Assembly: GCF_016806065.1 (NCBI RefSeq)
Contig: NZ_CP032405.1
Location: 1,764,001 to 1,828,000, forward strand
From: Rhizobium rosettiformans
Lineage (GTDB): Bacteria > Pseudomonadota > Alphaproteobacteria > Rhizobiales > Rhizobiaceae
Length of the DNA: 64,000 bases
Reading direction: 5' to 3'
Positions 9,079 to 18,313 of the stretch are shown here, in pieces. The notes beneath the pieces are model-generated. The model was not told the DNA's origin. It was given only the letters and a program-made list of their open reading frames with translations, and did not search any database. Numbering within the stretch: position 1 is the stretch's first letter; each line of letters opens with the position of its first letter. Position numbers and translations under genes: made by a program.

Positions 9079-9321
9079 TCGGGGACCTCCTCGGGGAAAC
9101 GGGCTCGTTGCTTGGGCAGCAATATAGGCGAGAGAACCATGGCACGCAGGCCCGCCGGGCAGAACGCAGTGTTCACTTTTGTGCCAGTCGACAGCAGGAA
9201 GAATGTTGCGCTGCACGACAAAAATTTGTCATGAAGGAAGCCATGTTTGCAAATCATTAGTCTATCGGGCGAAGACTACCAAGGATTCGCAGTCGGTCGA
9301 TGGACCTGGGGCAGAATTCAT

Positions 9322-10149
9322 ATGTGTCGTTGGGCAGCTTACCGTGGTGTTCCGATCTTCCTCGAGGAGCTGGTGACTTCGCCTGCGCATTCCCTGATCG
9401 AACAATCCCATTGCGCAACCCGCGCCAAGACCGCCACAAACGGCGATGGCTTCGGTCTCGCCTGGTATGGGGATCGCCCCGAGCCGGGCCGCTTCCGGGA
9501 TGTGCTGCCGGCCTGGTCCGACTGCAATCTGAAGAGCCTCGCAAGCCAGATCCGCTCCCCGCTCTTCCTCGCCCATGTGCGCGCCGCAACCCATGGTGCC
9601 ACCCGCCGCGACAACTGCCATCCCTTCGTCCAGGGAAACTGGTCCTTCATGCACAACGGCCAGATCGACAATTTCGATCGCATCCGCCGACCTATGGAAG
9701 GCATGCTGGACGACGAGCATTTCCATGCCCGTGTTGGTACGACCGACAGCGAACTGCTCTTCCTGCTGGCCCTTCAGTTCGGTCTGCGGGACCGTCCGAT
9801 CTCGGCCATGAGCGAGGCCGTGGGCTTCGTGGAGCAGATCAGCCTGCACCTCACCGGCACCGCGCGCATTCGCCTCACGGCGGCTTTCTCCGATGGCAAG
9901 ACGCTCTATGCCGTGCGCTATTCGACGGATGAACATGCCCCGACGCTTTTTGCAGCGCCGATGGGGCCGAAGGGCAGCTTCTGCCTCGTCTCGGAGCCGC
10001 TGAACGATGAGACGGACACCTGGGTGGAGATCCCCGCAGGCAGCGCCGTGATCCTCAGCGAAAACGGCCTGGATGCCGCCGAGTTCAAGCCTGCAGTCGA
10101 GCGTATGCGGGTCGATGAGATCCGTCAGCCGGCGATGGCTGCGGTCTGA
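9322..10149 (+). CDS. Class II glutamine amidotransferase (YafJ/EgtC-like)
   Basis: The 275-residue protein is an N-terminal nucleophile amidotransferase. Translation from 9322 gives MCRWAAYRG, placing the catalytic cysteine at position 2, where it must be after Met removal; this decides the start over the longer open frame from 9247. Other motifs are HVRAATHGA, NCHPF and WSFMHNGQI. It resembles stand-alone YafJ-type proteins and EgtC of ergothioneine synthesis, but no ergothioneine genes are nearby. It converges with the YjbR gene, leaving a 7-base gap. Confidence 0.8.
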   Translation: MCRWAAYRGVPIFLEELVTSPAHSLIEQSHCATRAKTATNGDGFGLAWYGDRPEPGRFRDVLPAWSDCNLKSLASQIRSPLFLAHVRAATHGATRRDNCHPFVQGNWSFMHNGQIDNFDRIRRPMEGMLDDEHFHARVGTTDSELLFLLALQFGLRDRPISAMSEAVGFVEQISLHLTGTARIRLTAAFSDGKTLYAVRYSTDEHAPTLFAAPMGPKGSFCLVSEPLNDETDTWVEIPAGSAVILSENGLDAAEFKPAVERMRVDEIRQPAMAAV

Positions 10150-10156
10150 TCACAGC

Positions 10157-10510
10157 TTACTCGACGATGCCGAGTTCGGCGCGCAGCTTGCGGGTCAGCG
10201 ACGCACTCACCGTGCGATAGGAACGGGTGAGATATTCCATAAGGTCGGCTTCGCCGAGCTCGCTGTCCGGTTCGACGCTCACCCATTTGCGCTTGGCGAA
10301 ATAGGGCGCCTGTGACACGCCTCTGAGCGATGTCAGGATCTCGAAGCTTTCTTCGCTGACCTTGAACGTTAACCGGCTTTCACCGTCGGTCAGCAGCGCA
10401 AAGACCTTGTCCCCGACCTTGGCGACACGGCTGTCCCATTGGTCGACCTGTGTTGTGCCGGCGAAACCTTGGACGGAGGCGTCGAAGCCGGATCGCGTAA
10501 AAAGGCTCAT
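10157..10510 (-). CDS. MmcQ/YjbR family protein
   Basis: The 117-residue protein has the YjbR fold, a small CyaY-like domain often annotated as DNA-binding without a proven role. Family hallmarks are the central KVGDKVFALL segment, the LRGVSQAPYFAKRKWVSV stretch and a C-terminal LTRSYRTVSASLTRK helix. The start codon overlaps the coaBC stop by four bases (ATGA), so it is translationally coupled to coaBC. Function is unknown. Confidence 0.8.
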   Translation of the reverse strand: MSLFTRSGFDASVQGFAGTTQVDQWDSRVAKVGDKVFALLTDGESRLTFKVSEESFEILTSLRGVSQAPYFAKRKWVSVEPDSELGEADLMEYLTRSYRTVSASLTRKLRAELGIVE

Positions 10511-11721
10511 GCGCCTGTCCCGCCGATCTGGGTCGCGATCCAGAGCGCCAGCCGTTCGGCCACCTCGTCCTTGGAAAGATCCGGCCAGGCTTCGACCCCG
10601 TCGCGGGAAATCAGCTTCACCCGGTTGCGATCGCCGCCCATGATGCCGGTCTCGGGCGAGACATCATTGGCGACGATCAGGTCGGCACCCTTGCGCTCAA
10701 GCTTGGAGCGGCCGTTTTCCTCGACATTCTGGGTCTCTGCGGCAAAGCCGACAACGAGCCGTGGGCGCTGAGGATGATGGCCGACGGTCTTGAGGATGTC
10801 AGGGTTTTCCGCAAGCTCGAGCGGCGGCGGAGCCTCGCCGGGTTGCTTCTTGATTTTCTGCCCGGCGGAGGACGCCACACGCCAGTCGGCGACGGCGGCG
10901 ACCATAACGGCAATGTCGGCCGGAAGCGCCGAGAGCACGGCATCGCGCATCTCTTCGGCCCGCTCCACATGTTGGGTGCGAACGCCGGCGGGATCGGCAA
11001 TGGTCACGGGTCCGGAGACCAGGGTAACCTCGGCGCCCAGGCGGGCAAGGGCGGCCGCGATCGCATGACCCTGCTTGCCCGAGGAGCGATTGGCGATGTA
11101 GCGCACCGGATCGATCGGCTCGTGGGTCGGGCCTGAGGTGACAACGGCCTTCATGCCGGCAAGCGGCTTCGGTCCCGAGAGCAGGTCTTCGACACGGTCT
11201 GCAATCTCGATCGGCTCGGCCATGCGCCCGCGACCACGCTCTCCGCTTTCGGCCATCTCGCCCTCCATCGGGCCGATGGACTGGATACCGTCACGTTGCA
11301 GGGTGGCGTAGTTCCGCTGGGTCGCCGGATGAGCCCACATTTTCGGGTTCATCGCTGGCGCAATCAGCACCGGGCGGTCGGTCGCGAGAAGCACGGTGGA
11401 GGCAAGATCATCCGCAAGCCCGTTCGCCATCTTCGCTATCAGGTCGGCGGTCGCGGGTGCGACGAGCACGACATCACATTCGCGCGCCAGTCGGATATGG
11501 CCGACATCCTGCTCGTCCTCGCGGGAAAAGAGCTCGGTATAGACATGGGAGGCCGACAGTGCACCGACGGCGAGCGGCGTGACGAATTCCTGAGCGCCAC
11601 GTGTCATGATCGGCTGCACGCTTGCACCGCGCTCCCTGAGCCTCCTGATAAGATCGAGGCTCTTGTAGGCGGCGATGCCGCCCGCGATGACAAGCAAAAT
11701 GCGCTTTCCGGCCAAGCTCAT
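10507..11721 (-). CDS. coaBC: Bifunctional phosphopantothenoylcysteine decarboxylase / phosphopantothenate-cysteine ligase
   Basis: The 404-residue flavoprotein carries out two consecutive steps of coenzyme A synthesis. The N-terminal CoaC half (about 1-185) has the FMN-binding fold with GGIAAYKS, the HIRLARECD region with the active histidine and the PAMNPKMW substrate motif. The CoaB half (about 190-400) shows VTSGPTHEPIDPVR, RSSGKQG and the KIKKQ lysines for ligation. Length is standard. The YjbR-type gene is coupled to its 3' end. Confidence 0.93.
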   Translation of the reverse strand: MSLAGKRILLVIAGGIAAYKSLDLIRRLRERGASVQPIMTRGAQEFVTPLAVGALSASHVYTELFSREDEQDVGHIRLARECDVVLVAPATADLIAKMANGLADDLASTVLLATDRPVLIAPAMNPKMWAHPATQRNYATLQRDGIQSIGPMEGEMAESGERGRGRMAEPIEIADRVEDLLSGPKPLAGMKAVVTSGPTHEPIDPVRYIANRSSGKQGHAIAAALARLGAEVTLVSGPVTIADPAGVRTQHVERAEEMRDAVLSALPADIAVMVAAVADWRVASSAGQKIKKQPGEAPPPLELAENPDILKTVGHHPQRPRLVVGFAAETQNVEENGRSKLERKGADLIVANDVSPETGIMGGDRNRVKLISRDGVEAWPDLSKDEVAERLALWIATQIGGTGA

Positions 11722-11808
11722 GAAGAAGCACCCTTAATCTCTGCGGCGCGACCCTAACGCAAATCGGGTCGCTGGCAAATCACTGGACTCCGCAGTGGTA
11801 AACGCGGC

Positions 11809-12849
11809 TCAAGCTCCGCTGTCGAGCTTGAGTGGGACTTCCGCAACGGTGCCTTGCGTGCCTTCGAGATAGTGCAAACCTTCTCCCAGCGTCGAGGCCA
11901 TGGATTTGACGATCCGGCTCCCGAGACCGGTTCCCTTCGGCGCGCTCTGCGGATCAATGCCGACGCCGTCATCCTCGACCCGAAGCAGCGCCTCGCCATC
12001 GCCCCGCATCTTCAGATGCACCCGGATATCGCCGGCCTGTCCGGGCGCATAGGCATATTTGAAGGCGTTGGTGACGAGTTCCGTGACGATCATGCCGACC
12101 GAAACCGCCTTGTCGGCGCTGAGGGAGATGGGATCCGCATCGAGCAGCAGGCGCACGGGCTTTTCGGCGCTATGCAGCGAATTATAGAGCTCGACGGTAA
12201 GTCGGTTGAGGTAACGATCGAGCTCCACCCGGCTGACGTCGTCGGAGGTGTAAAGACTGCGATGCATGCCGGCGATGGCCGTGATACGGGCCTGGGTTTC
12301 CGCCAGTTCCGCCTTCACTTCGTCGCTGCGGGCCGCCGAGATCTGCAGCCTGAGCAGGCTGGCGACCAGCGCCAGCGAGTTGGCGACACGATGGTTGACC
12401 TCGGCCAGCAGCGCCTCTGCGCGTTCCTTGCCGAGCCGGATCTCTTCATCGGCGCGGGCTTTGGCTGCACGCAGCTGGGCATTGGCGACCGTCTGCTCGA
12501 TTGCGCTCGATAAGAGCGACAGGAAGTCGTCGCTGACCGTCTTGATGACATAGTCAGCGGCACCCGCCTTGATCGCCTCGATCGCCACCTGCGCCTCGTT
12601 CGATCCGGTGACATAGACCACCGGCACATCGATCTCGGCCTCGCGCATGCGGCCGAGCACATCGTGGCCGGTCGTCTGGCGCAGGTAATGATCGAGTACG
12701 ACGACGTCGAACCCTGCGGTCGTCAGGAGTTCAAGCGCGTCTTCGGCGTTCTCGGCATGCGACACCTCATGGCCGAGCCGGCCCATATGCCTCTGGACCA
12801 GCCGGGCAATGGCAGCATCGTCATCGATGTAGAGAACGCTGAAGCTCAT
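11809..12849 (-). CDS. Hybrid receiver-HisKA_2 histidine kinase
   Basis: The 346-residue soluble protein joins a receiver domain (about 1-120; phospho-acceptor Asp53, Lys103) to a histidine kinase of the HisKA_2 class. The phospho-histidine is in AEVNHRVANSLALV (His153), followed by a HATPase with ELVTNAFKY, DDGVGID and GTGLG. Receiver-first kinases are thought to be set by an upstream phosphodonor. HisKA_2/HWE kinases often feed the PhyR general stress pathway in alphaproteobacteria. The ATG at 12849 begins the receiver; open frame upstream has no similarity. It is the last gene of a three-gene signalling operon. Confidence 0.85.
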   Translation of the reverse strand: MSFSVLYIDDDAAIARLVQRHMGRLGHEVSHAENAEDALELLTTAGFDVVVLDHYLRQTTGHDVLGRMREAEIDVPVVYVTGSNEAQVAIEAIKAGAADYVIKTVSDDFLSLLSSAIEQTVANAQLRAAKARADEEIRLGKERAEALLAEVNHRVANSLALVASLLRLQISAARSDEVKAELAETQARITAIAGMHRSLYTSDDVSRVELDRYLNRLTVELYNSLHSAEKPVRLLLDADPISLSADKAVSVGMIVTELVTNAFKYAYAPGQAGDIRVHLKMRGDGEALLRVEDDGVGIDPQSAPKGTGLGSRIVKSMASTLGEGLHYLEGTQGTVAEVPLKLDSGA

Positions 12850-12862
12850 CGCCTGACCGCCA

Positions 12863-13300
12863 TCAGGGGATTTGCATGACGGAGAAGAACAGTCCGAGCT
12901 GGCGAATGGCGTTGGCGAAATTGTCGTAATCGACAGGTTTGGTAATATAGACATTGGCCCCGAGATCGTAGCAGCGCTGGATTTCGCGTTCGTCATCCGT
13001 CGTCGTGAGGATGACGACCGGGAGCCGTCGCGTGTGCGGATTGGATTTAATCTGGTCGAGAATATCGGTGCCCGACATATCAGGCAGATTGAGGTCGAGC
13101 AGGATCAGCAAATAGCGATCTTCGGAAACCTTGCCGCTACGATCCGTACCCAGCACATAGTCCAGCGCCTCGGTGCCGTTGGTAAAAGGTACGATCTCGT
13201 TGCTGACGCCAGCGCGGCGTACGTTCTTTTCGATCAAACGAGCATGACCCTCGTCGTCTTCGACCATAACAATGGTGACTTCTTTACCCACGGCTTTCAT
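12863..13300 (-). CDS. Single-domain response regulator (Rcp1-like)
   Basis: The 145-residue protein is a receiver with no output domain. The acidic pocket (Glu14-Asp15-Asp16), phospho-acceptor Asp69 in LLDLNLPDMSG, threonines in ILTTTDD and the lysine in ITKPV are all present. The long loop before Asp69 resembles Rcp1-type regulators paired with phytochromes and other membrane kinases. The ATG at 13300 follows GGAG; a TTG at 13306 would overlap the kinase stop. It sits between two kinases and probably shuttles phosphate between them. Confidence 0.88.
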   Translation of the reverse strand: MKAVGKEVTIVMVEDDEGHARLIEKNVRRAGVSNEIVPFTNGTEALDYVLGTDRSGKVSEDRYLLILLDLNLPDMSGTDILDQIKSNPHTRRLPVVILTTTDDEREIQRCYDLGANVYITKPVDYDNFANAIRQLGLFFSVMQIP

Positions 13301-13302
13301 TA

Positions 13303-14790
13303 TCAACTCCGTACCAAGCGTGACAGATCAGATGGCAGTCGCAGTACGAAGGTTGACCCTTCTCCTAAACGGGATCGAACGGTTATCTCCCCTCCGAGGT
13401 TCCGTGCCAGTGAGCGGACATGGGCAAGGCCGATGCCTTCACCCGATTTATCCTGCTGCCCGGAGCGGCGGAAAAGTTCGAAAATGCGTTCGTGGTCCTG
13501 CTCTGCAATGCCACGGCCGTTATCCTCCACCTCAATCCTTACCATGTGACGCCCTTCGGGCGCGGTTCGGACGGCGAGGGTCAGGGGCCGCTGGGGATGC
13601 TTGTACTTGATAGCATTGTCGAAAAGGTTACCAAGGATTTGTTCGACCGACAATCGATCGGTGGTCAGGCGGGTGGCCTTGATGTCGAGATCGATACGTC
13701 CGTCGCTTTCGCTGATCTGGTGATAGACGCTGTTGGTGATGGTCTCCAGCATCGGCTGCAGTTCGACGATTTCGGGCTTCAACTGACGCCGCCCGTCGCG
13801 CGAGATCTTCAGGATCGCGTTGATCAGTCCATCCATCTTCTTCGTCGATGAACGGATGAAGCCGATGGCTTCGGGAAGATCTTCTGACGCTGCCAGTCTG
13901 GCCTCGCGGATCTCCTCTTCGGACACCGGCTTGCCATCGTTCAGGACATAGGCCTGCAAGGATTTCAGAGAGGCATCGAGCTCGGCTGTAAAGCCCATGA
14001 TGTTCACGAGCGGTGCTCTGAGATCATGCGTGACGATATAGGCGAAGCGCTGGATCTCCTGGTTTGCCTGCATCAAGTCCTCGGTGCGTTCCGCAACGCG
14101 GGCCTCGAGGCCCTGGTTCAAGACCTCCACCTCGCGCCTGGAGGCCGCGAGCGCGCGCACATGCTGGGCGACGACCAGGATCGCACCTCCCATCACGGCA
14201 ATGATGGCGATGCCGCCGGCGACCGTGATCCATTGAAGCTGCTCGGTCGCACTGATCTGGGCCTCGGTCCCTCGCTCGACATTGGCGTCCGAAAGCTCCT
14301 TGAACTGATCGAGCATCGAGCGGATGTCGTCCATAAGCTCACGGCCGACATCGCTCTGGATCAACTCGACGGCCTGTGCCTGCTCGCCGCTGCGCACGAG
14401 ATTGATAGCCTGCCCCATCTCGGCGAGCTTCCCGCGGACCCGCTCACGTAACCGGTCCATCTGGGCTGCCTTGATCGGGCGATCGGCAACCGCTGCTGCG
14501 AGCCTGTCGACCTCTTCGCGGATTTCGCCGACGGCGGACTCGTAGGGCTGGAGAAACAGTTCGTTGCGCGTGATGACGAAGCCGCGCTGGCCCGTCTCGG
14601 CATCGGTCAGCTTCTGCATGAGGTCGGCCGACATTCGCCGGATGTTGCGTTCCTGCAGGATATATTCAAAGGTCGTCTGGGTACGCTCGACGAGACCGAA
14701 GGTCGCGACGATAATGCCGACGAGGATTGCAGTGCCGATCAGGAGAAAGAGCAGCGTGGACCGGACGAAGCCGGTTTGGGTGGCAGACAT
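13303..14790 (-). CDS. CHASE3-domain sensor histidine kinase
   Basis: The 495-residue membrane kinase has a first helix (about 10-33), a periplasmic CHASE3 domain (about 38-180), a second helix (about 188-209), a coiled linker, a HisKA domain with VTHDLRAPL (His255) and a HATPase with NLFDNAIKYKH, DNGRGI and GEGIGLAHV. CHASE3 domains sense unknown extracellular cues. It leads the signalling operon, with its stop 2 bases from the next start. The ATG has an AGGAG site, and an EcfG-type promoter lies 40 bases upstream. Confidence 0.9.
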   Translation of the reverse strand: MSATQTGFVRSTLLFLLIGTAILVGIIVATFGLVERTQTTFEYILQERNIRRMSADLMQKLTDAETGQRGFVITRNELFLQPYESAVGEIREEVDRLAAAVADRPIKAAQMDRLRERVRGKLAEMGQAINLVRSGEQAQAVELIQSDVGRELMDDIRSMLDQFKELSDANVERGTEAQISATEQLQWITVAGGIAIIAVMGGAILVVAQHVRALAASRREVEVLNQGLEARVAERTEDLMQANQEIQRFAYIVTHDLRAPLVNIMGFTAELDASLKSLQAYVLNDGKPVSEEEIREARLAASEDLPEAIGFIRSSTKKMDGLINAILKISRDGRRQLKPEIVELQPMLETITNSVYHQISESDGRIDLDIKATRLTTDRLSVEQILGNLFDNAIKYKHPQRPLTLAVRTAPEGRHMVRIEVEDNGRGIAEQDHERIFELFRRSGQQDKSGEGIGLAHVRSLARNLGGEITVRSRLGEGSTFVLRLPSDLSRLVRS

Positions 14791-14829
14791 GTCACTCCTG
14801 AAGGAACAAAAAACGCGTTAGGTGGTTCC

Positions 14830-14854
14830 AACGCACGATCGATCGCTTTGTTCC
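14830..14854 (-). promoter_or_regulatory. EcfG-type general stress promoter before the CHASE3 kinase
   Basis: On the reverse strand GGAAC (14854-14850) and CGTT (14833-14830) are separated by exactly 16 bases. This matches the alphaproteobacterial EcfG consensus GGAAC-N16/17-CGTT. It is the only full match noticed in the gaps and lies 40 bases upstream of the start codon of the three-gene signalling operon, a normal promoter position. Confidence 0.65.
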
Positions 14855-14901
14855 ATCAAAAAATCGAGGAGTTGCGATTTATTTGTCGGCGATCCTTGCC
14901 G

Positions 14902-16476
14902 TCAGGACACCTGAAAAGCGGTCACCACAGCTGCGACCGCGATCACCCAGAGCGCAATCCGACCAGACCGTGTATGCCGCGCTTCTGCCCGTCCGATGCG
15001 CTCGGCGGTATCGGCATCGAAACGCAGGCCTTCCTCGCTCATGCGCACGATCTCGCCATGAAGCTTCTCGGTCTTGGTGGCGATTTCCGGCAGCGCTTCG
15101 GCCAGCCGTAGTGCCGCCTTGGCGCCATCCTTGATATCAGTCGCAATGCGCTTGGGACCGAGATTGTCGCGGATCCAATGCGAGACGACCGGCTCTGCAG
15201 CCTTCCACATGTTGAAGCGCGGATTGAGAATGCGCGAGACGCCCTCGACGACGACCATCGTCTTTTGCAGCATCACCAGTTCCGGGCGCGTCTGCATGTC
15301 GAAGATTTCGGTGACTTCGAACAGCAGAGTCAGCAGCTTGCCCATGGAAATGGTCTCAGCCGGCTGCCCGTGGATCGGCTCGCCGATCGCGCGGATCGCC
15401 TGGGCGAAGCTCGCGACATTGTGGTGCGACGGCACATAGCCGGCTTCGAAATGCACCTCTGCGACGCGCATGTAGTCGCGCGTGATGAAGCCGTAGAGGA
15501 TCTCGGCGAGGAAGCGCCGTTCCTTCTTTCCAAGGCGCCCGGCAATGCCCATGTCGACGGCGACGATCATGCCGGCCGGATCGACGAAGAGATTGCCCGG
15601 ATGCATGTCGGCATGGAAGAAGCCGTCGCGCAGCGTATGGCGCAGGAAGGACTGGATCAGCGTGTCGGCAAGCGCATTGAGATCGTGGCCGGCAGCGCGC
15701 AAGCCTTCGACATCCGACATCTTGACGCCATCGATCCATTCCATGGTGACGACGTCGCGGCCTGTGCGTTCCCAGTCGACTTCGGGCACGCGGAAGCCCG
15801 GGTCGTCCTTGGTGTTTTCCGCAATCTCGGACAGGGCCGCCGCCTCAAGGCGGAGATCCATCTCGACCTTGGTGGTCTGCTCCAGCGTCTTCGTCACCTC
15901 GACAGGACGCAGGCGCCGCGTGTGCGGCAGGAAGCGTTCCTGGAGATGCGAGACGAGATACATGGCCTCGAGGTCGGCCGCAAAGCGCTTGCGCACGCCT
16001 GGGCGGATTACCTTGACGGCGACCTTTCGCGAGCCCTCAGGCGTTGCGAGCTGGGCCGGGTGCACCTGGGCGATCGAGGCCGCGGCGATCGGTTCACCGA
16101 AATGCGTGTAGAGCTCTTCGATGGTGCGGCCGAGCGATTCCTGAATGGTCGTCTTCGAGGCTTCAGTCGGGAAGAAATCCATCCGGTCCTGCAGCCCGGC
16201 GAGATCCTCTGCAAATTCAGCGCCAACAACATCCGGACGGGTGGCGAGAAACTGGCCGATCTTCACATAGGACGGACCGAGGCGTGCCACGGCTCTGGCG
16301 AGACGATCCGACCGCTCGACTGATTTCGCCCGGCCACGCGCGAGCGGCGCGACGGCCGCCTTGGCAATCCCGACGAGGGGTGGAAGTCCTTCGGACGGCA
16401 GGGCAGCGACGACACCTTCGCGCACCAGCACCCAGCCAACCCGTGCCAGACGGAAATATGCCCCGATCGTGCTCAT
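14902..16476 (-). CDS. ubiB: Ubiquinone biosynthesis regulatory kinase-like protein
   Basis: The 524-residue protein is a UbiB/ABC1/ADCK-type atypical kinase needed for ubiquinone synthesis at the inner membrane. The family KxGQ motif is seen in YVKIGQFLATRPD, and kinase-like motifs in HADMHPGNLFVD and AVDMGIAGRL. Two hydrophobic helices close the C-terminus (around 505-523). It lies 5 bases downstream of ubiE, so the two form an operon in one pathway. Confidence 0.93.
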   Translation of the reverse strand: MSTIGAYFRLARVGWVLVREGVVAALPSEGLPPLVGIAKAAVAPLARGRAKSVERSDRLARAVARLGPSYVKIGQFLATRPDVVGAEFAEDLAGLQDRMDFFPTEASKTTIQESLGRTIEELYTHFGEPIAAASIAQVHPAQLATPEGSRKVAVKVIRPGVRKRFAADLEAMYLVSHLQERFLPHTRRLRPVEVTKTLEQTTKVEMDLRLEAAALSEIAENTKDDPGFRVPEVDWERTGRDVVTMEWIDGVKMSDVEGLRAAGHDLNALADTLIQSFLRHTLRDGFFHADMHPGNLFVDPAGMIVAVDMGIAGRLGKKERRFLAEILYGFITRDYMRVAEVHFEAGYVPSHHNVASFAQAIRAIGEPIHGQPAETISMGKLLTLLFEVTEIFDMQTRPELVMLQKTMVVVEGVSRILNPRFNMWKAAEPVVSHWIRDNLGPKRIATDIKDGAKAALRLAEALPEIATKTEKLHGEIVRMSEEGLRFDADTAERIGRAEARHTRSGRIALWVIAVAAVVTAFQVS

Positions 16477-16481
16477 GCGCC

Positions 16482-17258
16482 TCAGATCTTCCAGCCGGAA
16501 TGGAGCGCCGCGATGCCGCCGGTGTAATTGGTGAAGCGAACGTTGGAGAAGCCGGCGCGCTCGATCATCCGGGCAAAATCCGGCTGATTGGGGAATTTGC
16601 GGATCGACTCGACGAGATACTGATAGGGCTCGGCATCGCCGGTGATCATCTTGCCAAAGCGCGGGATCGCATTGAACGACCAGGCATCATAGACCTTGTC
16701 GAGCAGCGGCAGTTCGACTTCGGAGAACTCCAGGACGAGCAGACGTCCGCCGCGCTTCAGAACGCGGAAGGCCTCCGACAGCGCCACATCGATATGCGGC
16801 ACGTTGCGGATGCCGAATGCGATCGTATAGGCGTCGAAGCTGTTGTCCTCGAACGGCAGGCTTTCGGCATTGGCCTCGACGAAAGTGAGGTTGGGGGAAA
16901 GCCCCTTCTTCTCCGCCCGCTCGGCGCCCACGCCCAGCATGGAGCCGTTGATGTCGAGAACGGTCGCATGCGCCATCCGGTTGGAGGCTTCAACGATACG
17001 GAAGGCGATGTCGCCCGTGCCGCCAGCAACGTCGAGCACCTTGTAATTCTGATCCTTGCGTGGATTGAGAGCTGCCACCATCGCATCCTTCCAGACACGG
17101 TGCAGGCCGGCCGACATCACGTCGTTCATGATGTCGTAGCGCTTGGCCACCTTGTGGAAGACATCGTTGACCAGGCCCTGCTTTTCCTGCTCGTCGACCT
17201 GGCGGAACCCGTAGGAGGTTTCCATGCCGCCATCGGCGGAAATGCGGCTTGCAGTCAT
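16482..17258 (-). CDS. ubiE: Ubiquinone/menaquinone biosynthesis C-methyltransferase
   Basis: UbiE adds the C-methyl group to the benzoquinol ring in ubiquinone synthesis using SAM. The 258-residue protein has the SAM motif [14 protein letters not shown], the family signature [18 protein letters not shown] and the C-terminal [14 protein letters not shown]. The ATG at 17258 has GGAG at good spacing; a longer in-frame start at 17273 is less likely. It is first in a ubiE-ubiB operon and divergent from mutM. Confidence 0.94.
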   Translation of the reverse strand: MTASRISADGGMETSYGFRQVDEQEKQGLVNDVFHKVAKRYDIMNDVMSAGLHRVWKDAMVAALNPRKDQNYKVLDVAGGTGDIAFRIVEASNRMAHATVLDINGSMLGVGAERAEKKGLSPNLTFVEANAESLPFEDNSFDAYTIAFGIRNVPHIDVALSEAFRVLKRGGRLLVLEFSEVELPLLDKVYDAWSFNAIPRFGKMITGDAEPYQYLVESIRKFPNQPDFARMIERAGFSNVRFTNYTGGIAALHSGWKI

Positions 17259-17347
17259 CAGTTCACTCCACATATCGGAACGGTCGGCAGACCATAGCGA
17301 AAAGACCTGTCCCGCGCTATCTGCGCAGGAGAAGCCTTGGCTTCGCT

Positions 17348-17359
17348 GGTCTATAGACC
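17348..17359. repeat. 12-bp perfect palindrome in the ubiE/mutM divergent region
   Basis: GGTCTATAGACC reads the same on both strands and lies 37 bases before the mutM start codon. It contains CTATAG, which could also serve as a -10 element, so it may be an operator over the mutM promoter. No regulator can be named. Confidence 0.35.
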
Positions 17360-17395
17360 TTTAAAGAAGCGGTTCAAACAGAAAGATGGGCTGAA

Positions 17396-18286
17396 ATGCC
17401 GGAATTGCCAGAGGTTGAGACAGTCAGACGCGGCCTTGCGCCTGCCATGGAAGGCGCCAATCTGCAGCGCCTGGAGCTGCGCAGGCCGGATCTGCGCTTT
17501 CCTCTCCCGCGCGATTTTGCCGCAAGGGTCGAAGGTCGGCGTATTCTCGCGCTGTCCCGTCGGGCGAAATACCTGCTCATCGACCTTGAGGACGATCTGA
17601 CTGTCATCGCGCATCTCGGCATGTCCGGCTCGTTCCGTATCGAAGCGGCAGCCGAGGCAAACCTCCCCGGCGTCTTCCACCACGAGCGCAGTAAGGATGA
17701 GAAGCACGACCACGTCGTCTTTCATCTGCAGCGTCCGGAGGGCCCTGTCCGCGTCGTCTATAATGACCCGCGTCGGTTCGGCTTCATGGAGCTGATGGCG
17801 CGCTCCGCGCTCGACACCTATCCCGCATTTCGCGATCTCGGCCCCGAGCCGGTCGGCAATATCCTGTCCCCGGACTATCTGGCGACGCGCTTTGCCGGCC
17901 GCAGCCAGCCGTTGAAGGGTGCTCTGCTCGATCAGAAGGTGATTGCCGGCCTCGGCAATATTTATGTCTGTGAAGCGCTCTGGCGATCGCATCTGTCGCC
18001 GACCCGCAAGGTTTCGACCCTGGTCACGGCGAAGGGCAAGCCGAAGGTGGAACTTGAACTGCTCACCCAGTCGATCCGCGAGGTCATTGCCGATGCGATC
18101 GAGGCAGGTGGTTCGTCGCTGCGCGACCATATCCAGGCGGATGGCACCTTGGGGTACTTCCAGCATTCCTTCCGCGCCTATGATCGGGAGGGCGAGCCCT
18201 GCCTCACGGATGGTTGCAGGGGTACCGTCGAAAGGATAGTTCAATCCGGCCGCTCGACATTCTATTGTCGCACCTGCCAGAAATGA
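17396..18286 (+). CDS. mutM: Formamidopyrimidine-DNA glycosylase
   Basis: MutM/Fpg removes 8-oxoguanine and formamidopyrimidines from DNA and cuts the abasic site. The 296-residue protein begins [14 protein letters not shown], giving the catalytic Pro2 and Glu3 after Met removal, which fixes the start. It ends with the zinc-finger region CLTDGC...CRTCQK that grips DNA. The middle NPRRFGF-like segment (DPRRFGF) is also typical. It starts the rightward mutM, enoyl-CoA hydratase, rpsT, dnaA series. Confidence 0.95.
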   Translation: MPELPEVETVRRGLAPAMEGANLQRLELRRPDLRFPLPRDFAARVEGRRILALSRRAKYLLIDLEDDLTVIAHLGMSGSFRIEAAAEANLPGVFHHERSKDEKHDHVVFHLQRPEGPVRVVYNDPRRFGFMELMARSALDTYPAFRDLGPEPVGNILSPDYLATRFAGRSQPLKGALLDQKVIAGLGNIYVCEALWRSHLSPTRKVSTLVTAKGKPKVELELLTQSIREVIADAIEAGGSSLRDHIQADGTLGYFQHSFRAYDREGEPCLTDGCRGTVERIVQSGRSTFYCRTCQK

Positions 18287-18313
18287 GGCCTTCGGGTCGT
18301 GGAGGAGGAAGCC

